This document shows, in pieces, positions 1 through 6,310 of a stretch of 22,421 nucleotides of DNA; within the stretch, counting starts at the first letter, position 1; each line of letters opens with the position of its first letter. Made by a program: the position numbers and the translations under genes. Source of the DNA: Butyricicoccus_A sp964387535. Its GTDB lineage: Bacteria; Bacillota; Clostridia; Oscillospirales; Butyricicoccaceae. The stretch lies in the NCBI GenBank assembly GCA_964387535.1, contig CAYLXH010000018.1, forward strand, positions 1 through 22,421, read 5' to 3'. The notes under the pieces were generated by a model. That model did not search any database. It worked only from the letters and a program-made list of their open reading frames with translations, and had not been told where the DNA came from.

Positions 1-1550
1 GACGCATTACTATCGTCCACAACGGCATCATCGAAAACTACATCCCGCTCAAGCAGGAGCTGGAGGCCGCCGGTGTGGTCTTCCGCTCTGAAACCGACAC
101 CGAAGTCGTCGCACAGCTGTTTGACTACTACTATGAGGGCGATATGGTTGACACGCTGATCCGCGTGATCGGCCGCCTGCGCGGCTCCTATGCCCTGGGT
201 ATCATGAGTTCGGACCACCCGGACACCATCCTCGCCGTGCGCAAGGACAGCCCGCTGATCGTCGGCCTGGGCGAAAACGAAAACTACATCGCATCGGATA
301 TTCCGGCTGTTTTGGAACATACCCGCAAGTACTACCTGCTGCAGGACAACGAGATTGTCATCCTCAAGGCAGACTCTGTGGAAATCCTTGACATGCAGAA
401 AAATCCCGTCCACCGCGATGTCTATGAGGCAAACTACGACATTTCCGCCGCAGAAAAGGGCGGATATGATTACTATATGATGAAGGAAATCAAGGAGCAG
501 CCGCAGGCCGTCCGCACCTGCATCGGCTCCCGCCTTCGCGAAAACGGTGACATCGTTCTGGACAAAATTCGTCTCACGACCGAACAGATTCAGAACATCG
601 GCCGCATCCACATTGTAGCCTGCGGCAGTGCATGGCACGCCGGTCTCGTCGCCAAGTATGTCATTGAGGAGATGGCCCGCATTCCGGTTGAGGTTGATTT
701 GGCCTCCGAGTTCCGCTACCGCCGCCCAATCCTCTCCCGCAACGACCTGTGCATTGTCATCAGCCAGTCCGGCGAGACGGCTGACACGTTGGCTGCTCTG
801 CGCGAGGCGCGCGCCAACGACGTGCATGTCTTGTCCATTGTCAACGCGGTCGGCAGCTCCATCGCCCGCGAGAGCGACGATGTACTGTACACCATGGCCG
901 GACCGGAAATCGCCGTCGCCACCACCAAGGGCTATTCTACCCAGTTGGCCGTCATCTATCTGCTGGCCCTCAAGTTTGCCATGATTCGTGAAACCATGCG
1001 CCCACAGCGCATCCAGGAGCTGATGGATGCCCTGGTCAAGCTGCCGGATCAGATTGAGCAGCTGGTCAACATGGAGGATCGCCTGTGCACCATGGCCAAG
1101 CAGTTCTCCGACAAAAACGACGTTTTCATCATCGGACGCGGCATCGACTACGGTGCTTCCCTAGAGAGCTCCCTCAAGCTCAAGGAGATCTCTTATGTCC
1201 ACTCCGAGGCCTATGCTGCCGGTGAGCTCAAGCACGGAACCATCTCCCTGATTGAGGAAGGCTCCCCGGTCATTGCCGTTGCCACGCAGGACGCGCTGTA
1301 CGAAAAGCTCGTCAGCAACGTCAAGGAGGTCAAGGCCCGCGGCGCGTACGTTGTCGCCATCGTCAAGGAGGGCTGCACGGATATTCAGGACATCGCCGAT
1401 GAGGTCATCTATATTCCGGAAACCGAAAATCTCTATACTTCGACGCTCACCGTCATTCCAATGCAGCTGCTGGCCTACTACATGGCCATTGACCGCGGCT
1501 GTGATGTCGACAAGCCGAGAAATCTGGCAAAATCCGTCACCGTGGAATAA
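1..1550 (+). CDS. glmS: Glutamine--fructose-6-phosphate aminotransferase, 5'-truncated by window edge
   Basis: GlmS makes glucosamine-6-phosphate from fructose-6-phosphate and glutamine, the first committed step toward UDP-GlcNAc and peptidoglycan. The reading frame is open from base 3 and gives about 515 residues against roughly 600 for the family, so the first 80-95 residues, including the N-terminal catalytic Cys, lie outside the window. The visible N-terminal part carries HNGIIENY and the SETDTEVVAQL segment of the glutaminase domain. Two SIS sugar-isomerase domains follow, with SQSGETADTLAAL and SSLKLKEISY motifs, and the protein ends in the typical PRNLAKSVTVE tail. It stops at TAA 1548-1550 just before a strong terminator. 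Any upstream glmS ribozyme would be outside the window. Identification is firm. Confidence 0.97.
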   Translation, partial: RITIVHNGIIENYIPLKQELEAAGVVFRSETDTEVVAQLFDYYYEGDMVDTLIRVIGRLRGSYALGIMSSDHPDTILAVRKDSPLIVGLGENENYIASDIPAVLEHTRKYYLLQDNEIVILKADSVEILDMQKNPVHRDVYEANYDISAAEKGGYDYYMMKEIKEQPQAVRTCIGSRLRENGDIVLDKIRLTTEQIQNIGRIHIVACGSAWHAGLVAKYVIEEMARIPVEVDLASEFRYRRPILSRNDLCIVISQSGETADTLAALREARANDVHVLSIVNAVGSSIARESDDVLYTMAGPEIAVATTKGYSTQLAVIYLLALKFAMIRETMRPQRIQELMDALVKLPDQIEQLVNMEDRLCTMAKQFSDKNDVFIIGRGIDYGASLESSLKLKEISYVHSEAYAAGELKHGTISLIEEGSPVIAVATQDALYEKLVSNVKEVKARGAYVVAIVKEGCTDIQDIADEVIYIPETENLYTSTLTVIPMQLLAYYMAIDRGCDVDKPRNLAKSVTVE

Positions 1551-1572
1551 CGCATACAAGAACATTCTCCCA

Positions 1573-1609
1573 CCACACGCTGCCCAGAGGCAGCGTGTGG
1601 TTTCTTTTT
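1573..1609 (+). terminator. Intrinsic terminator of glmS
   Basis: A perfect 12-bp stem (1573-1584 with 1589-1600) closes a 4-nt loop and is followed by a T-rich tract at 1601-1609. It lies 22 bases after the glmS stop codon. Confidence 0.93.
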
Positions 1610-1734
1610 CCATCCCCCGACTGTCTCACCGGTACCCCCGACGCAAGATTCCCAGCAATGGCACGTTTCTTGTCGATACTGACAATTTTTAAGGAAGTAA
1701 CGGGGAAAAGAATGTTACAATGCACAATATACAC

Positions 1735-1763
1735 TGGAAATCTACCGAAAAGCGTGATATACT
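1735..1763 (+). promoter_or_regulatory. pgi promoter, extended -10 type
   Basis: TGATATACT at 1755-1763 is an extended -10 (TG-N-TATACT). The -35 position at 1735-1740 (TGGAAA) is weak, as often seen with extended -10 promoters. It lies about 80 bases before the pgi start. The leader between them holds a short hairpin, GTGTGT 1782-1787 with ACACAC 1796-1801. The preceding region 1610-1734 holds no gene; TTGTC/GACAA near 1669-1684 is a minor inverted repeat. Confidence 0.65.
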
Positions 1764-1840
1764 AGGGTTGTATCATGTTACGTGTGTTCAATTTTACACA
1801 CAACCATAAAAGAGAATTGTGAAAAGGTGGAATTGTAATT

Positions 1841-3181
1841 ATGGCAATGGAATTGAAAATGACCGGTTTGACTGACTTCGTCAAGGAATCCGAGCTCGTC
1901 AACATGGACCCGCTCATTCAAACCTGTAATGATATGCTGCTCAATAAAAATGCGGTTGGAAACGACTTCCTCGGCTGGGTCAATCTCCCGGTAGACTATG
2001 ACAAGGAGGAATTTGCCCGCATTCAGGCCGCCGCAGAGAAAATTCAGAAAACCTGTGATGTGCTCATCGTCATCGGTATCGGCGGCTCGTATCTCGGTGC
2101 CCGTGCCGCAATTGAGTTTGTCAACGGCCAGATGTACAATGCCGTTCGTCCGGAAGGCATTCCGGAGGTATATTTTGCCGGCAACAACATCAGCTCGGCC
2201 CAGCTGAATGACATCGTCAAGATCATCGGCGACCGTGATTTCGGCATCAACGTCATCTCCAAGTCCGGTACCACCACGGAACCTGCCATTGCTTTCCGCT
2301 TCTTCAAGGCGCTCTGCGAAAAGAAATACGGCAAGGAAGGCGCGAAGGACCGCATCTATGCCACCACCGATAAGGCGCGCGGCGCACTCAAGCAGCTGGC
2401 AACCGACGAAGGATATGAGACTTTTGTGGTTCCGGACGACGTCGGCGGACGCTTCTCTGTTCTGTCTGCCGTCGGTCTGCTCCCCATCGCCGCAGCCGGC
2501 ATCGACATCGCCGCGATGATGAAGGGTGCAGCAGAGGCCCGCGAGGAATTTCTGACCGGTACGACCACGGACAACCAGTGCTTCCGCTATGCCGCACTGC
2601 GCAACATCCTGTACCGCAAGGGCAAGGGCACCGAAATTCTGGTCAACTATGAGCCGGCACTCACGATGTTCGGCGAGTGGTTCAAGCAGCTGTACGCAGA
2701 ATCCGAGGGCAAGGACCTCAAGGGCATTTTCCCGGTATCCGCCAACTTCTCCACCGACCTGCACTCCATTGGCCAGTTCATTCAGGACGGCACTCGCAAT
2801 CTGTTTGAGACCGTCCTGTGGGTCAACGAGGCCCGCTCTGAGGTGACGGTAGAGGAAATGGACGGCGATCTGGATGGTCTGAACTACCTGGCCGGAAAAA
2901 CCATGCAGTTTGCAAACTCCAAGGCGTATGCCGGCACGCTGCTGGCGCACGTTGACGGCGGCTGCCCGAATATCATTTTGGAGATCGACCGCGCCGACGA
3001 CTATCACTTCGGCTATCTCGTCTACTTCTTTGAGAAAGCCTGCGGTCTGTCCGGCTATCTGCTGGGCGTCAACCCGTTCAACCAGCCGGGTGTCGAGAGC
3101 TACAAAAAGAACATGTTTGCTCTGCTCGGCAAGCCGGGCTACGAAGATGCCAAGGCTTCCCTGGAAGCTCGTCTCAAGTGA
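1841..3181 (+). CDS. pgi: Glucose-6-phosphate isomerase
   Basis: Pgi interconverts glucose-6-phosphate and fructose-6-phosphate in the cytoplasm. At 446 residues it matches the short Gram-positive form (about 450) rather than the 550-residue enterobacterial form. Visible motifs are the phosphate-binding SKSGTTTEPAIAFRFF segment, GGRFSVLSAVGLLPI, LHSIGQFIQDGTRNLFE and the C-terminal NPFNQPGVESYKKN, which carries the conserved catalytic-region Lys. The ATG at 1841 is chosen because AAGGTGG at 1824-1830 lies 10 bases upstream; an in-frame ATG at 1847 is less well placed. It has its own promoter and terminator. The neighbour glmS uses the same fructose-6-phosphate pool, so the two genes sit at the branch between glycolysis and amino-sugar synthesis. 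Confidence 0.97.
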   Translation: MAMELKMTGLTDFVKESELVNMDPLIQTCNDMLLNKNAVGNDFLGWVNLPVDYDKEEFARIQAAAEKIQKTCDVLIVIGIGGSYLGARAAIEFVNGQMYNAVRPEGIPEVYFAGNNISSAQLNDIVKIIGDRDFGINVISKSGTTTEPAIAFRFFKALCEKKYGKEGAKDRIYATTDKARGALKQLATDEGYETFVVPDDVGGRFSVLSAVGLLPIAAAGIDIAAMMKGAAEAREEFLTGTTTDNQCFRYAALRNILYRKGKGTEILVNYEPALTMFGEWFKQLYAESEGKDLKGIFPVSANFSTDLHSIGQFIQDGTRNLFETVLWVNEARSEVTVEEMDGDLDGLNYLAGKTMQFANSKAYAGTLLAHVDGGCPNIILEIDRADDYHFGYLVYFFEKACGLSGYLLGVNPFNQPGVESYKKNMFALLGKPGYEDAKASLEARLK

Positions 3182-3210
3182 GCACCGCTTCCCTCTCCGG
3201 AAACAAAAAA

Positions 3211-3247
3211 GAGGTATTGCATCTGCAATACCTCTTACTTTTTGCCT
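3211..3247 (+). terminator. Intrinsic terminator of pgi
   Basis: A 10-bp perfect stem (3211-3220 with 3225-3234) with loop ATCT is followed by T-rich DNA. An A-run at 3205-3210 precedes it, so it may also work from the other strand. Confidence 0.9.
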
Positions 3248-3547
3248 TTTTGTGCGCTTCAGGGCGCAATATCGGGAGTAATACTGCCGATACTATGAGG
3301 ATATCTGACAACAGCACTGCCAACAAGGCGCTCGAACACATGCACCTCGTTCTCGTCTGTATTTCTCCTCATTCTGGTTTTCAATAGAAACATTGAGAAA
3401 ATCTTCCGAAAATTTCATGGTCATTTTTCATAATATAACGGTAGAATTTTTGTGCATATTAACTTACAATACAGAAAAAGCATTCCGCCCTGTGCCCAAA
3501 CCGCGCAGCCATCGCGGAGAACAATTCACTCAGGGAGACAAGTTACC
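3248..3547. other. Gene-free leader region before the MATE gene
   Basis: About 300 bases without a credible gene. It holds a 23-bp near-perfect inverted repeat at 3270-3292 (listed separately). A weak promoter candidate is present: TACAAT at 3465-3470 with TAGAAT 17 bases upstream, matching the -35 consensus poorly. The AT-rich stretch 3400-3470 is the likely promoter zone. The short reading frames here have no ribosome binding site. Confidence 0.5.
3270..3292. repeat. 23-bp inverted repeat, candidate operator
   Basis: TATCGGGAGTA (3270-3280) and TACTGCCGATA (3282-3292) are complementary apart from one position and flank a single central base. The odd length and near-perfect arms fit a dimeric regulator site or a small RNA hairpin. 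It lies 255 bases before the MATE start. No regulator gene is adjacent. Confidence 0.55.
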
Positions 3548-4930
3548 ATGAACAGCATGACCACCGGAAATCCATTAAAAATCCTCATCACCTTCTCTCT
3601 TCCCATGCTGACCAGTATGATCTTTCAGCAGCTGTACAGCATCATCGACAGCATCATCGCCGGCAATTTCATCGGTGTGGACGGACTGGCCGCCACCGGC
3701 GCCTCCTATCCGATCACTACGTTGTTTCTCGCCGTCGCCACCGGCGCGAGTGTCGGCAGCGCCGTGGTCATCTCTCAGTTTTTCGGCGCCAGGCTGATGG
3801 AACGCGTCAAAAGTGCCATCTACACCACGATCCTCACTCTGCTGGCCCTGTCCGCCGTCCTGACCGCTCTGGGCTTGCTGAGCAGTTCGGTCCTGCTGCA
3901 CGTCATCGGCACCCCGGCCAATCTGTTTGACGACGCAGCCCACTATCTCCGCATCTACATCGGCGGTCTGATCTTTGTCTTTCTGTACAATGCGGCGACC
4001 TCCATCTATAACGGTCTGGGAGATTCCCGCACGCCGCTGTGCTTCCTGATCCTCTCATCCGCTCTGAACGTCGCTCTGGATCTGTTCTTTGTCAACCGCC
4101 TGCATCTGGGCGTCGCCGGTCTCGCGTGGGCCACCGTTGCCGCACAGGGCTGCTCCGCCCTGCTCGCCGCCTTCACGCTGATTTTCCGCGTCCGCCGCAT
4201 CCCGACCTCGGGACGCGTCGAGGTATGGAACCGCGGCCTGCTGATCAGCATCCTGACCATCGCTATCCCAAGCATCTGCCAGCAGTCCTTTGTCTCCATC
4301 GGCATTTTTCTGGTACAGAGCGTCGTCAACAGCTTTGGTTCGGACACCATCGCCGCGTTCTCCGCCGCACTGAAAATCAGTACGTTTGCCCTGATGGTGA
4401 TGAACACTTTCCCCAACGCCCTCTCCAGCTTCGCCTCCCAGAACATCGGGGCGCGTGAATTTGAGCGCGTCCGTCAGGGTCTGCGCATCTCGCTGGTCAT
4501 CGCGGAAGTGATCATTCTGTCCATCAACGCACTGTTCTTCCTCAAGGCCTCCTTCCTGATTCGTCTGTTCGTCACCGACGCCTCCCAGCGCACCGTCATC
4601 GCCATCGGCACGCAGTTCCTGCACACCATCTGCCCGTTTTACTTCCTCGTCGGCATCAAGAATTGCTGTGACAGCATTCTGCGCGGCGGCGGCGCCATGA
4701 AGGCCTTCATGGCAACTACGTTCTCCGATCTGCTGATACGCATCGCGTTTTCCTTTGCGTTTGCGGGTCTGCTCGGCTTCCGCGCAATCTGCTGGGCATA
4801 TCCCGTCGGATGGATCATCGGCACCGCACTGTCCATCGGCTGCTATCTCCGCGGCGTCTGGCACGACTCCGGCGCGGACACTACCCCGCGCATCACCGCC
4901 CCGCTGCTCTCTCGCCACAAACGAGCCTGA
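3548..4930 (+). CDS. MATE-family multidrug/organic cation efflux transporter
   Basis: The product is a 460-residue inner-membrane antiporter of the MATE (NorM/DinF-like) family, exporting drugs or metabolites against Na+ or H+. The start is set at ATG 3548 because AGGGAG at 3532-3537 lies 10 bases upstream and the protein then begins MNSMTTGNPLKILITF, typical for the family. Upstream in-frame codons (from 3452) give polar, non-family sequence. About twelve hydrophobic helices are visible in two homologous halves: the first includes SLPMLTSMIFQQLYSIIDSI and GLAATGASYPI, the second IAIPSICQQSFVSIGIFLVQ. The substrate cannot be read from sequence. It is a single-gene unit ending in a strong bidirectional terminator. 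Confidence 0.93.
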   Translation: MNSMTTGNPLKILITFSLPMLTSMIFQQLYSIIDSIIAGNFIGVDGLAATGASYPITTLFLAVATGASVGSAVVISQFFGARLMERVKSAIYTTILTLLALSAVLTALGLLSSSVLLHVIGTPANLFDDAAHYLRIYIGGLIFVFLYNAATSIYNGLGDSRTPLCFLILSSALNVALDLFFVNRLHLGVAGLAWATVAAQGCSALLAAFTLIFRVRRIPTSGRVEVWNRGLLISILTIAIPSICQQSFVSIGIFLVQSVVNSFGSDTIAAFSAALKISTFALMVMNTFPNALSSFASQNIGAREFERVRQGLRISLVIAEVIILSINALFFLKASFLIRLFVTDASQRTVIAIGTQFLHTICPFYFLVGIKNCCDSILRGGGAMKAFMATTFSDLLIRIAFSFAFAGLLGFRAICWAYPVGWIIGTALSIGCYLRGVWHDSGADTTPRITAPLLSRHKRA

Positions 4931-4942
4931 TTCTTTCGCAAC

Positions 4943-4981
4943 AAAAAACGAGCCTGACCGATCCCGTCAGGCTCGTTTTTT
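4943..4981 (+). terminator. Bidirectional terminator between MATE gene and small minus-strand gene
   Basis: An 11-bp perfect stem ACGAGCCTGAC (4948-4958) with GTCAGGCTCGT (4966-4976) is flanked by A6 on the left and T-rich DNA on the right. It serves the MATE gene (plus) and the small gene ending at 4995 (minus). Its 5' arm repeats the last ten bases of the MATE gene (4921-4930). Confidence 0.93.
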
Positions 4982-4994
4982 TCTTCTGTCCCGG

Positions 4995-5168
4995 TCATCG
5001 CATTTCCCCATCCCGATTCCGCTGACAGGCCAGGGGAAACCGGCTTCCGTCCCGCGTGGTAACGCAAAACGTGTTGTTCTCATCGTCGGCCTGGAGGTCG
5101 GCGAGATCCAATTCCTCGCTTTCGTTGAGGACATCAAACAACGTATCTTTGAATTGGTTGAGCGTCAT
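4995..5168 (-). CDS. Small acidic hypothetical protein (57 aa)
   Basis: I do not recognise this family. The predicted product has 57 residues, is acidic in the middle (ESEELDLADLQADDE) and basic at the end. It has no membrane segment, signal peptide or cysteine pair. The start at 5168 is supported by GGAG seven to ten bases upstream on the minus strand (within TAGGAGAAATACA). Upstream in-frame codons up to 5249 lack such a site. A good promoter at 5257-5285 drives it, with a palindrome between the boxes, and the terminator at 4943-4981 follows. It is divergent from the XRE regulator, so it may be that regulator's target. Having promoter, RBS and terminator makes it a real gene; its function is unknown. 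Confidence 0.7.
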   Translation of the reverse strand: MTLNQFKDTLFDVLNESEELDLADLQADDENNTFCVTTRDGSRFPLACQRNRDGEMR

Positions 5169-5256
5169 TGTATTTCTCCTATCTTTGACGGGCGGCATCT
5201 CTGGTCGCCATTCTGCCGCCACCAGCACACGCATTGTTAAACTAGACATTTTTCTT

Positions 5257-5285
5257 ATTATATCTATTTTAAATAGTTAAATCAA
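5257..5285 (-). promoter_or_regulatory. Promoter of the small gene, with palindrome in the spacer
   Basis: On the minus strand TTGATT (5285-5280) and TATAAT (5262-5257) are separated by 17 bases. CTATTTTAAATAG at 5264-5276 is a 13-bp palindrome lying exactly between the two boxes, a position where a bound repressor would block the polymerase. The adjacent divergent XRE regulator is the natural candidate. Confidence 0.65.
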
Positions 5286-5357
5286 GTTGTTCCACTTCAT
5301 CATGCATTAAGTTTGCGTCATTGCATACAGTACAATTAGACACAGGTGGTGATGAAG

Positions 5358-5699
5358 ATGGACACTTTCTCTGTTGAGAATTTCTTCCGCAATCGGTTAT
5401 ATACGCTTAGAAAGCGCAAAGGTGTTTCTGCAAGGGAAATGAGTCTCTCGCTCGGCCAAAGCCCAAGTTATATCAACAACATTGAGAACCGGCACAATCT
5501 GCCGTCCATGTTTGTGTTCTTCAACATCTGCGACTACCTCGGCATCACACCGCAGGAATTCTTTTATGATGAGACCGCCGTGTCAGTCCCGCCAGCCTAC
5601 CCGCCGATGCTGGATGAGCTGGTCTCCAACCTCAAGCAGCTGGAGGACGACCAGCTGATGCACCTCAACGCCATTGTCCGGGACATGAAGCGCACATAA
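5358..5699 (+). CDS. XRE-family helix-turn-helix transcriptional regulator
   Basis: A 113-residue cytoplasmic DNA-binding protein. An HTH_XRE (Cro/CI-like) domain spans about residues 8-65: RLYTLRKRKGVSAREMSLSL, then GQSPSYINNIENRHNLPSM and FNICDYLGITPQEFF, which is the canonical five-helix pattern. The C-terminal 45 residues (LDELVSNLKQLEDDQLMHLN) are helical and may dimerise. ATG 5358 is preferred because AGGTGG (5344-5349) lies eight bases upstream; the GTG and ATG codons at 5346-5354 overlap that site. It is transcribed away from the 57-residue gene, whose promoter carries a palindrome, so auto- or neighbour-repression is likely but inferred. No toxin partner is visible. Confidence 0.9.
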   Translation: MDTFSVENFFRNRLYTLRKRKGVSAREMSLSLGQSPSYINNIENRHNLPSMFVFFNICDYLGITPQEFFYDETAVSVPPAYPPMLDELVSNLKQLEDDQLMHLNAIVRDMKRT

Positions 5700-5732
5700 G
5701 ACCGCTTTGTTCCGCACTGAGTTTGCACGTTC

Positions 5733-5765
5733 CCCAGCAGATCCACTCCGATCTGCTGGGTTTTT
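5733..5765 (+). terminator. Intrinsic terminator of the XRE gene
   Basis: A 10-bp stem, CCCAGCAGAT (5733-5742) with ATCTGCTGGG (5751-5760), is followed by T5. It lies 33 bases after the stop codon. Confidence 0.9.
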
Positions 5766-5785
5766 CGTTCCAACGCCACAGACGC

Positions 5786-5824
5786 AAAAAAAGAGCCTGA
5801 CGTGTCCTCCGTCAGGCTCTTTTT
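5786..5824. terminator. Bidirectional terminator, probably ending a minus-strand RNA
   Basis: An 11-bp stem, AGAGCCTGACG (5792-5802) with CGTCAGGCTCT (5810-5820). On the minus strand it is followed by T7 (5792-5786), a classical strong terminator; on the plus strand by T4. The plus-strand XRE gene already has a terminator 30 bases earlier, so this one most likely serves the minus-strand transcript starting near 6107. Its stem core is the same as that at 4948-4976. Confidence 0.88.
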
Positions 5825-6107
5825 CGGGGAACTCCACAGTTGCTCTACGGTCACTCGCCCTCAGCTAAACAACGGCATCCGGCCCTTCTCTCCTACAAAA
5901 CCGTGCCGTTTTCAGCCCTGTCAGTTCGTTTCCTCTGTGGAACAATCCAACAGACCATACACCCTGCTGCGTTCGGATCATGTGCGATGTTGTCCAAAAT
6001 GACTTATCTCTCCTCATCACTTTTCATCGCCCATGAGTTCTCCAATTTTCTCTTCTACTATCCCTCTTGCTCCGTCCGCATTCTCCTGTAATTCTGTTTC
6101 AGATTGT
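5786..6107 (-). ncRNA. Candidate structured non-coding RNA, about 320 nt, family not recognised
   Basis: A minus-strand promoter (6143-6114) and a strong terminator (5820-5786) bound a stretch without a convincing protein gene. Internal pairing is extensive in the minus-strand RNA. A 7-bp stem (5910-5904 with 5877-5871) is extended by three more pairs (5903-5901 with 5882-5880) past a two-base bulge. A long-range helix of seven perfect plus two wobble pairs (around 5943-5935 with 5839-5831) encloses that stem, giving a multi-branched layout. It does not carry the signatures I know for tmRNA, RNase P RNA, SRP RNA or 6S RNA. Alternatives are a short coupled-ORF unit (a 50-codon frame starts at 6017) or a decayed gene. 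The architecture is seen; the RNA identity is inference. Confidence 0.5.
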
Positions 6108-6113
6108 ATATAT

Positions 6114-6143
6114 AGTATAAATCTTCCCCAATTATCCTGTCAA
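6114..6143 (-). promoter_or_regulatory. Minus-strand promoter of the candidate RNA
   Basis: On the minus strand a perfect TTGACA (6143-6138) and TATACT (6119-6114) are spaced by 18 bases, followed by A/T-rich DNA. The predicted start is near 6107. It is divergent from the lacI-type promoter about 100 bases to the right. Confidence 0.7.
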
Positions 6144-6244
6144 CTTCCCCTAAAAAGTTCGTTTAGTTGTTCAATCTCTCTGTCTATTTTTTCAACAGAG
6201 CGCACAGCATTTTGCTATTTTTTCTGTAAAAATTTCTGTGACGT

Positions 6245-6273
6245 GTGACAACCTGTTTTACCTATGTTATACT
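6245..6273 (+). promoter_or_regulatory. Promoter of the LacI-type regulator
   Basis: GTGACA (6245-6250), a 17-base spacer and TATACT (6268-6273), with TG one base before the -10 box (extended -10). The predicted start, near 6280, lies inside an inverted repeat. Confidence 0.8.
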
Positions 6274-6291
6274 ATGGTCATCACTATAACA
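6265..6291. promoter_or_regulatory. Inverted repeat over the -10 box, candidate operator
   Basis: TGTTATA (6265-6271) and TATAACA (6285-6291) are perfect inverted arms centred on base 6278, with further partial matches inward. The site overlaps the -10 box and start of the lacI-type promoter, the usual position for autorepression. The central CG typical of many LacI-family operators is absent, so the binding protein is uncertain. Confidence 0.5.
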
Positions 6292-6310
6292 GAAAGAGGA
6301 GATGGAACCC

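Noticed and set aside
1..74. glmS ribozyme
   Set aside because: It would lie upstream of the glmS start, outside the window; bases 1-74 are coding.
1778..3007. A 409-codon minus-strand open frame opposite pgi
   Set aside because: It is an antisense shadow of pgi created by codon bias; its translation matches no family and no RBS or promoter supports it.
4055..4918. A 287-codon minus-strand frame opposite the MATE gene
   Set aside because: Antisense shadow; low-complexity charged translation, no RBS.
5802..6091. Plus-strand frames in the candidate RNA region
   Set aside because: No ribosome binding site and pyrimidine-rich composition; signals for transcription are on the minus strand.
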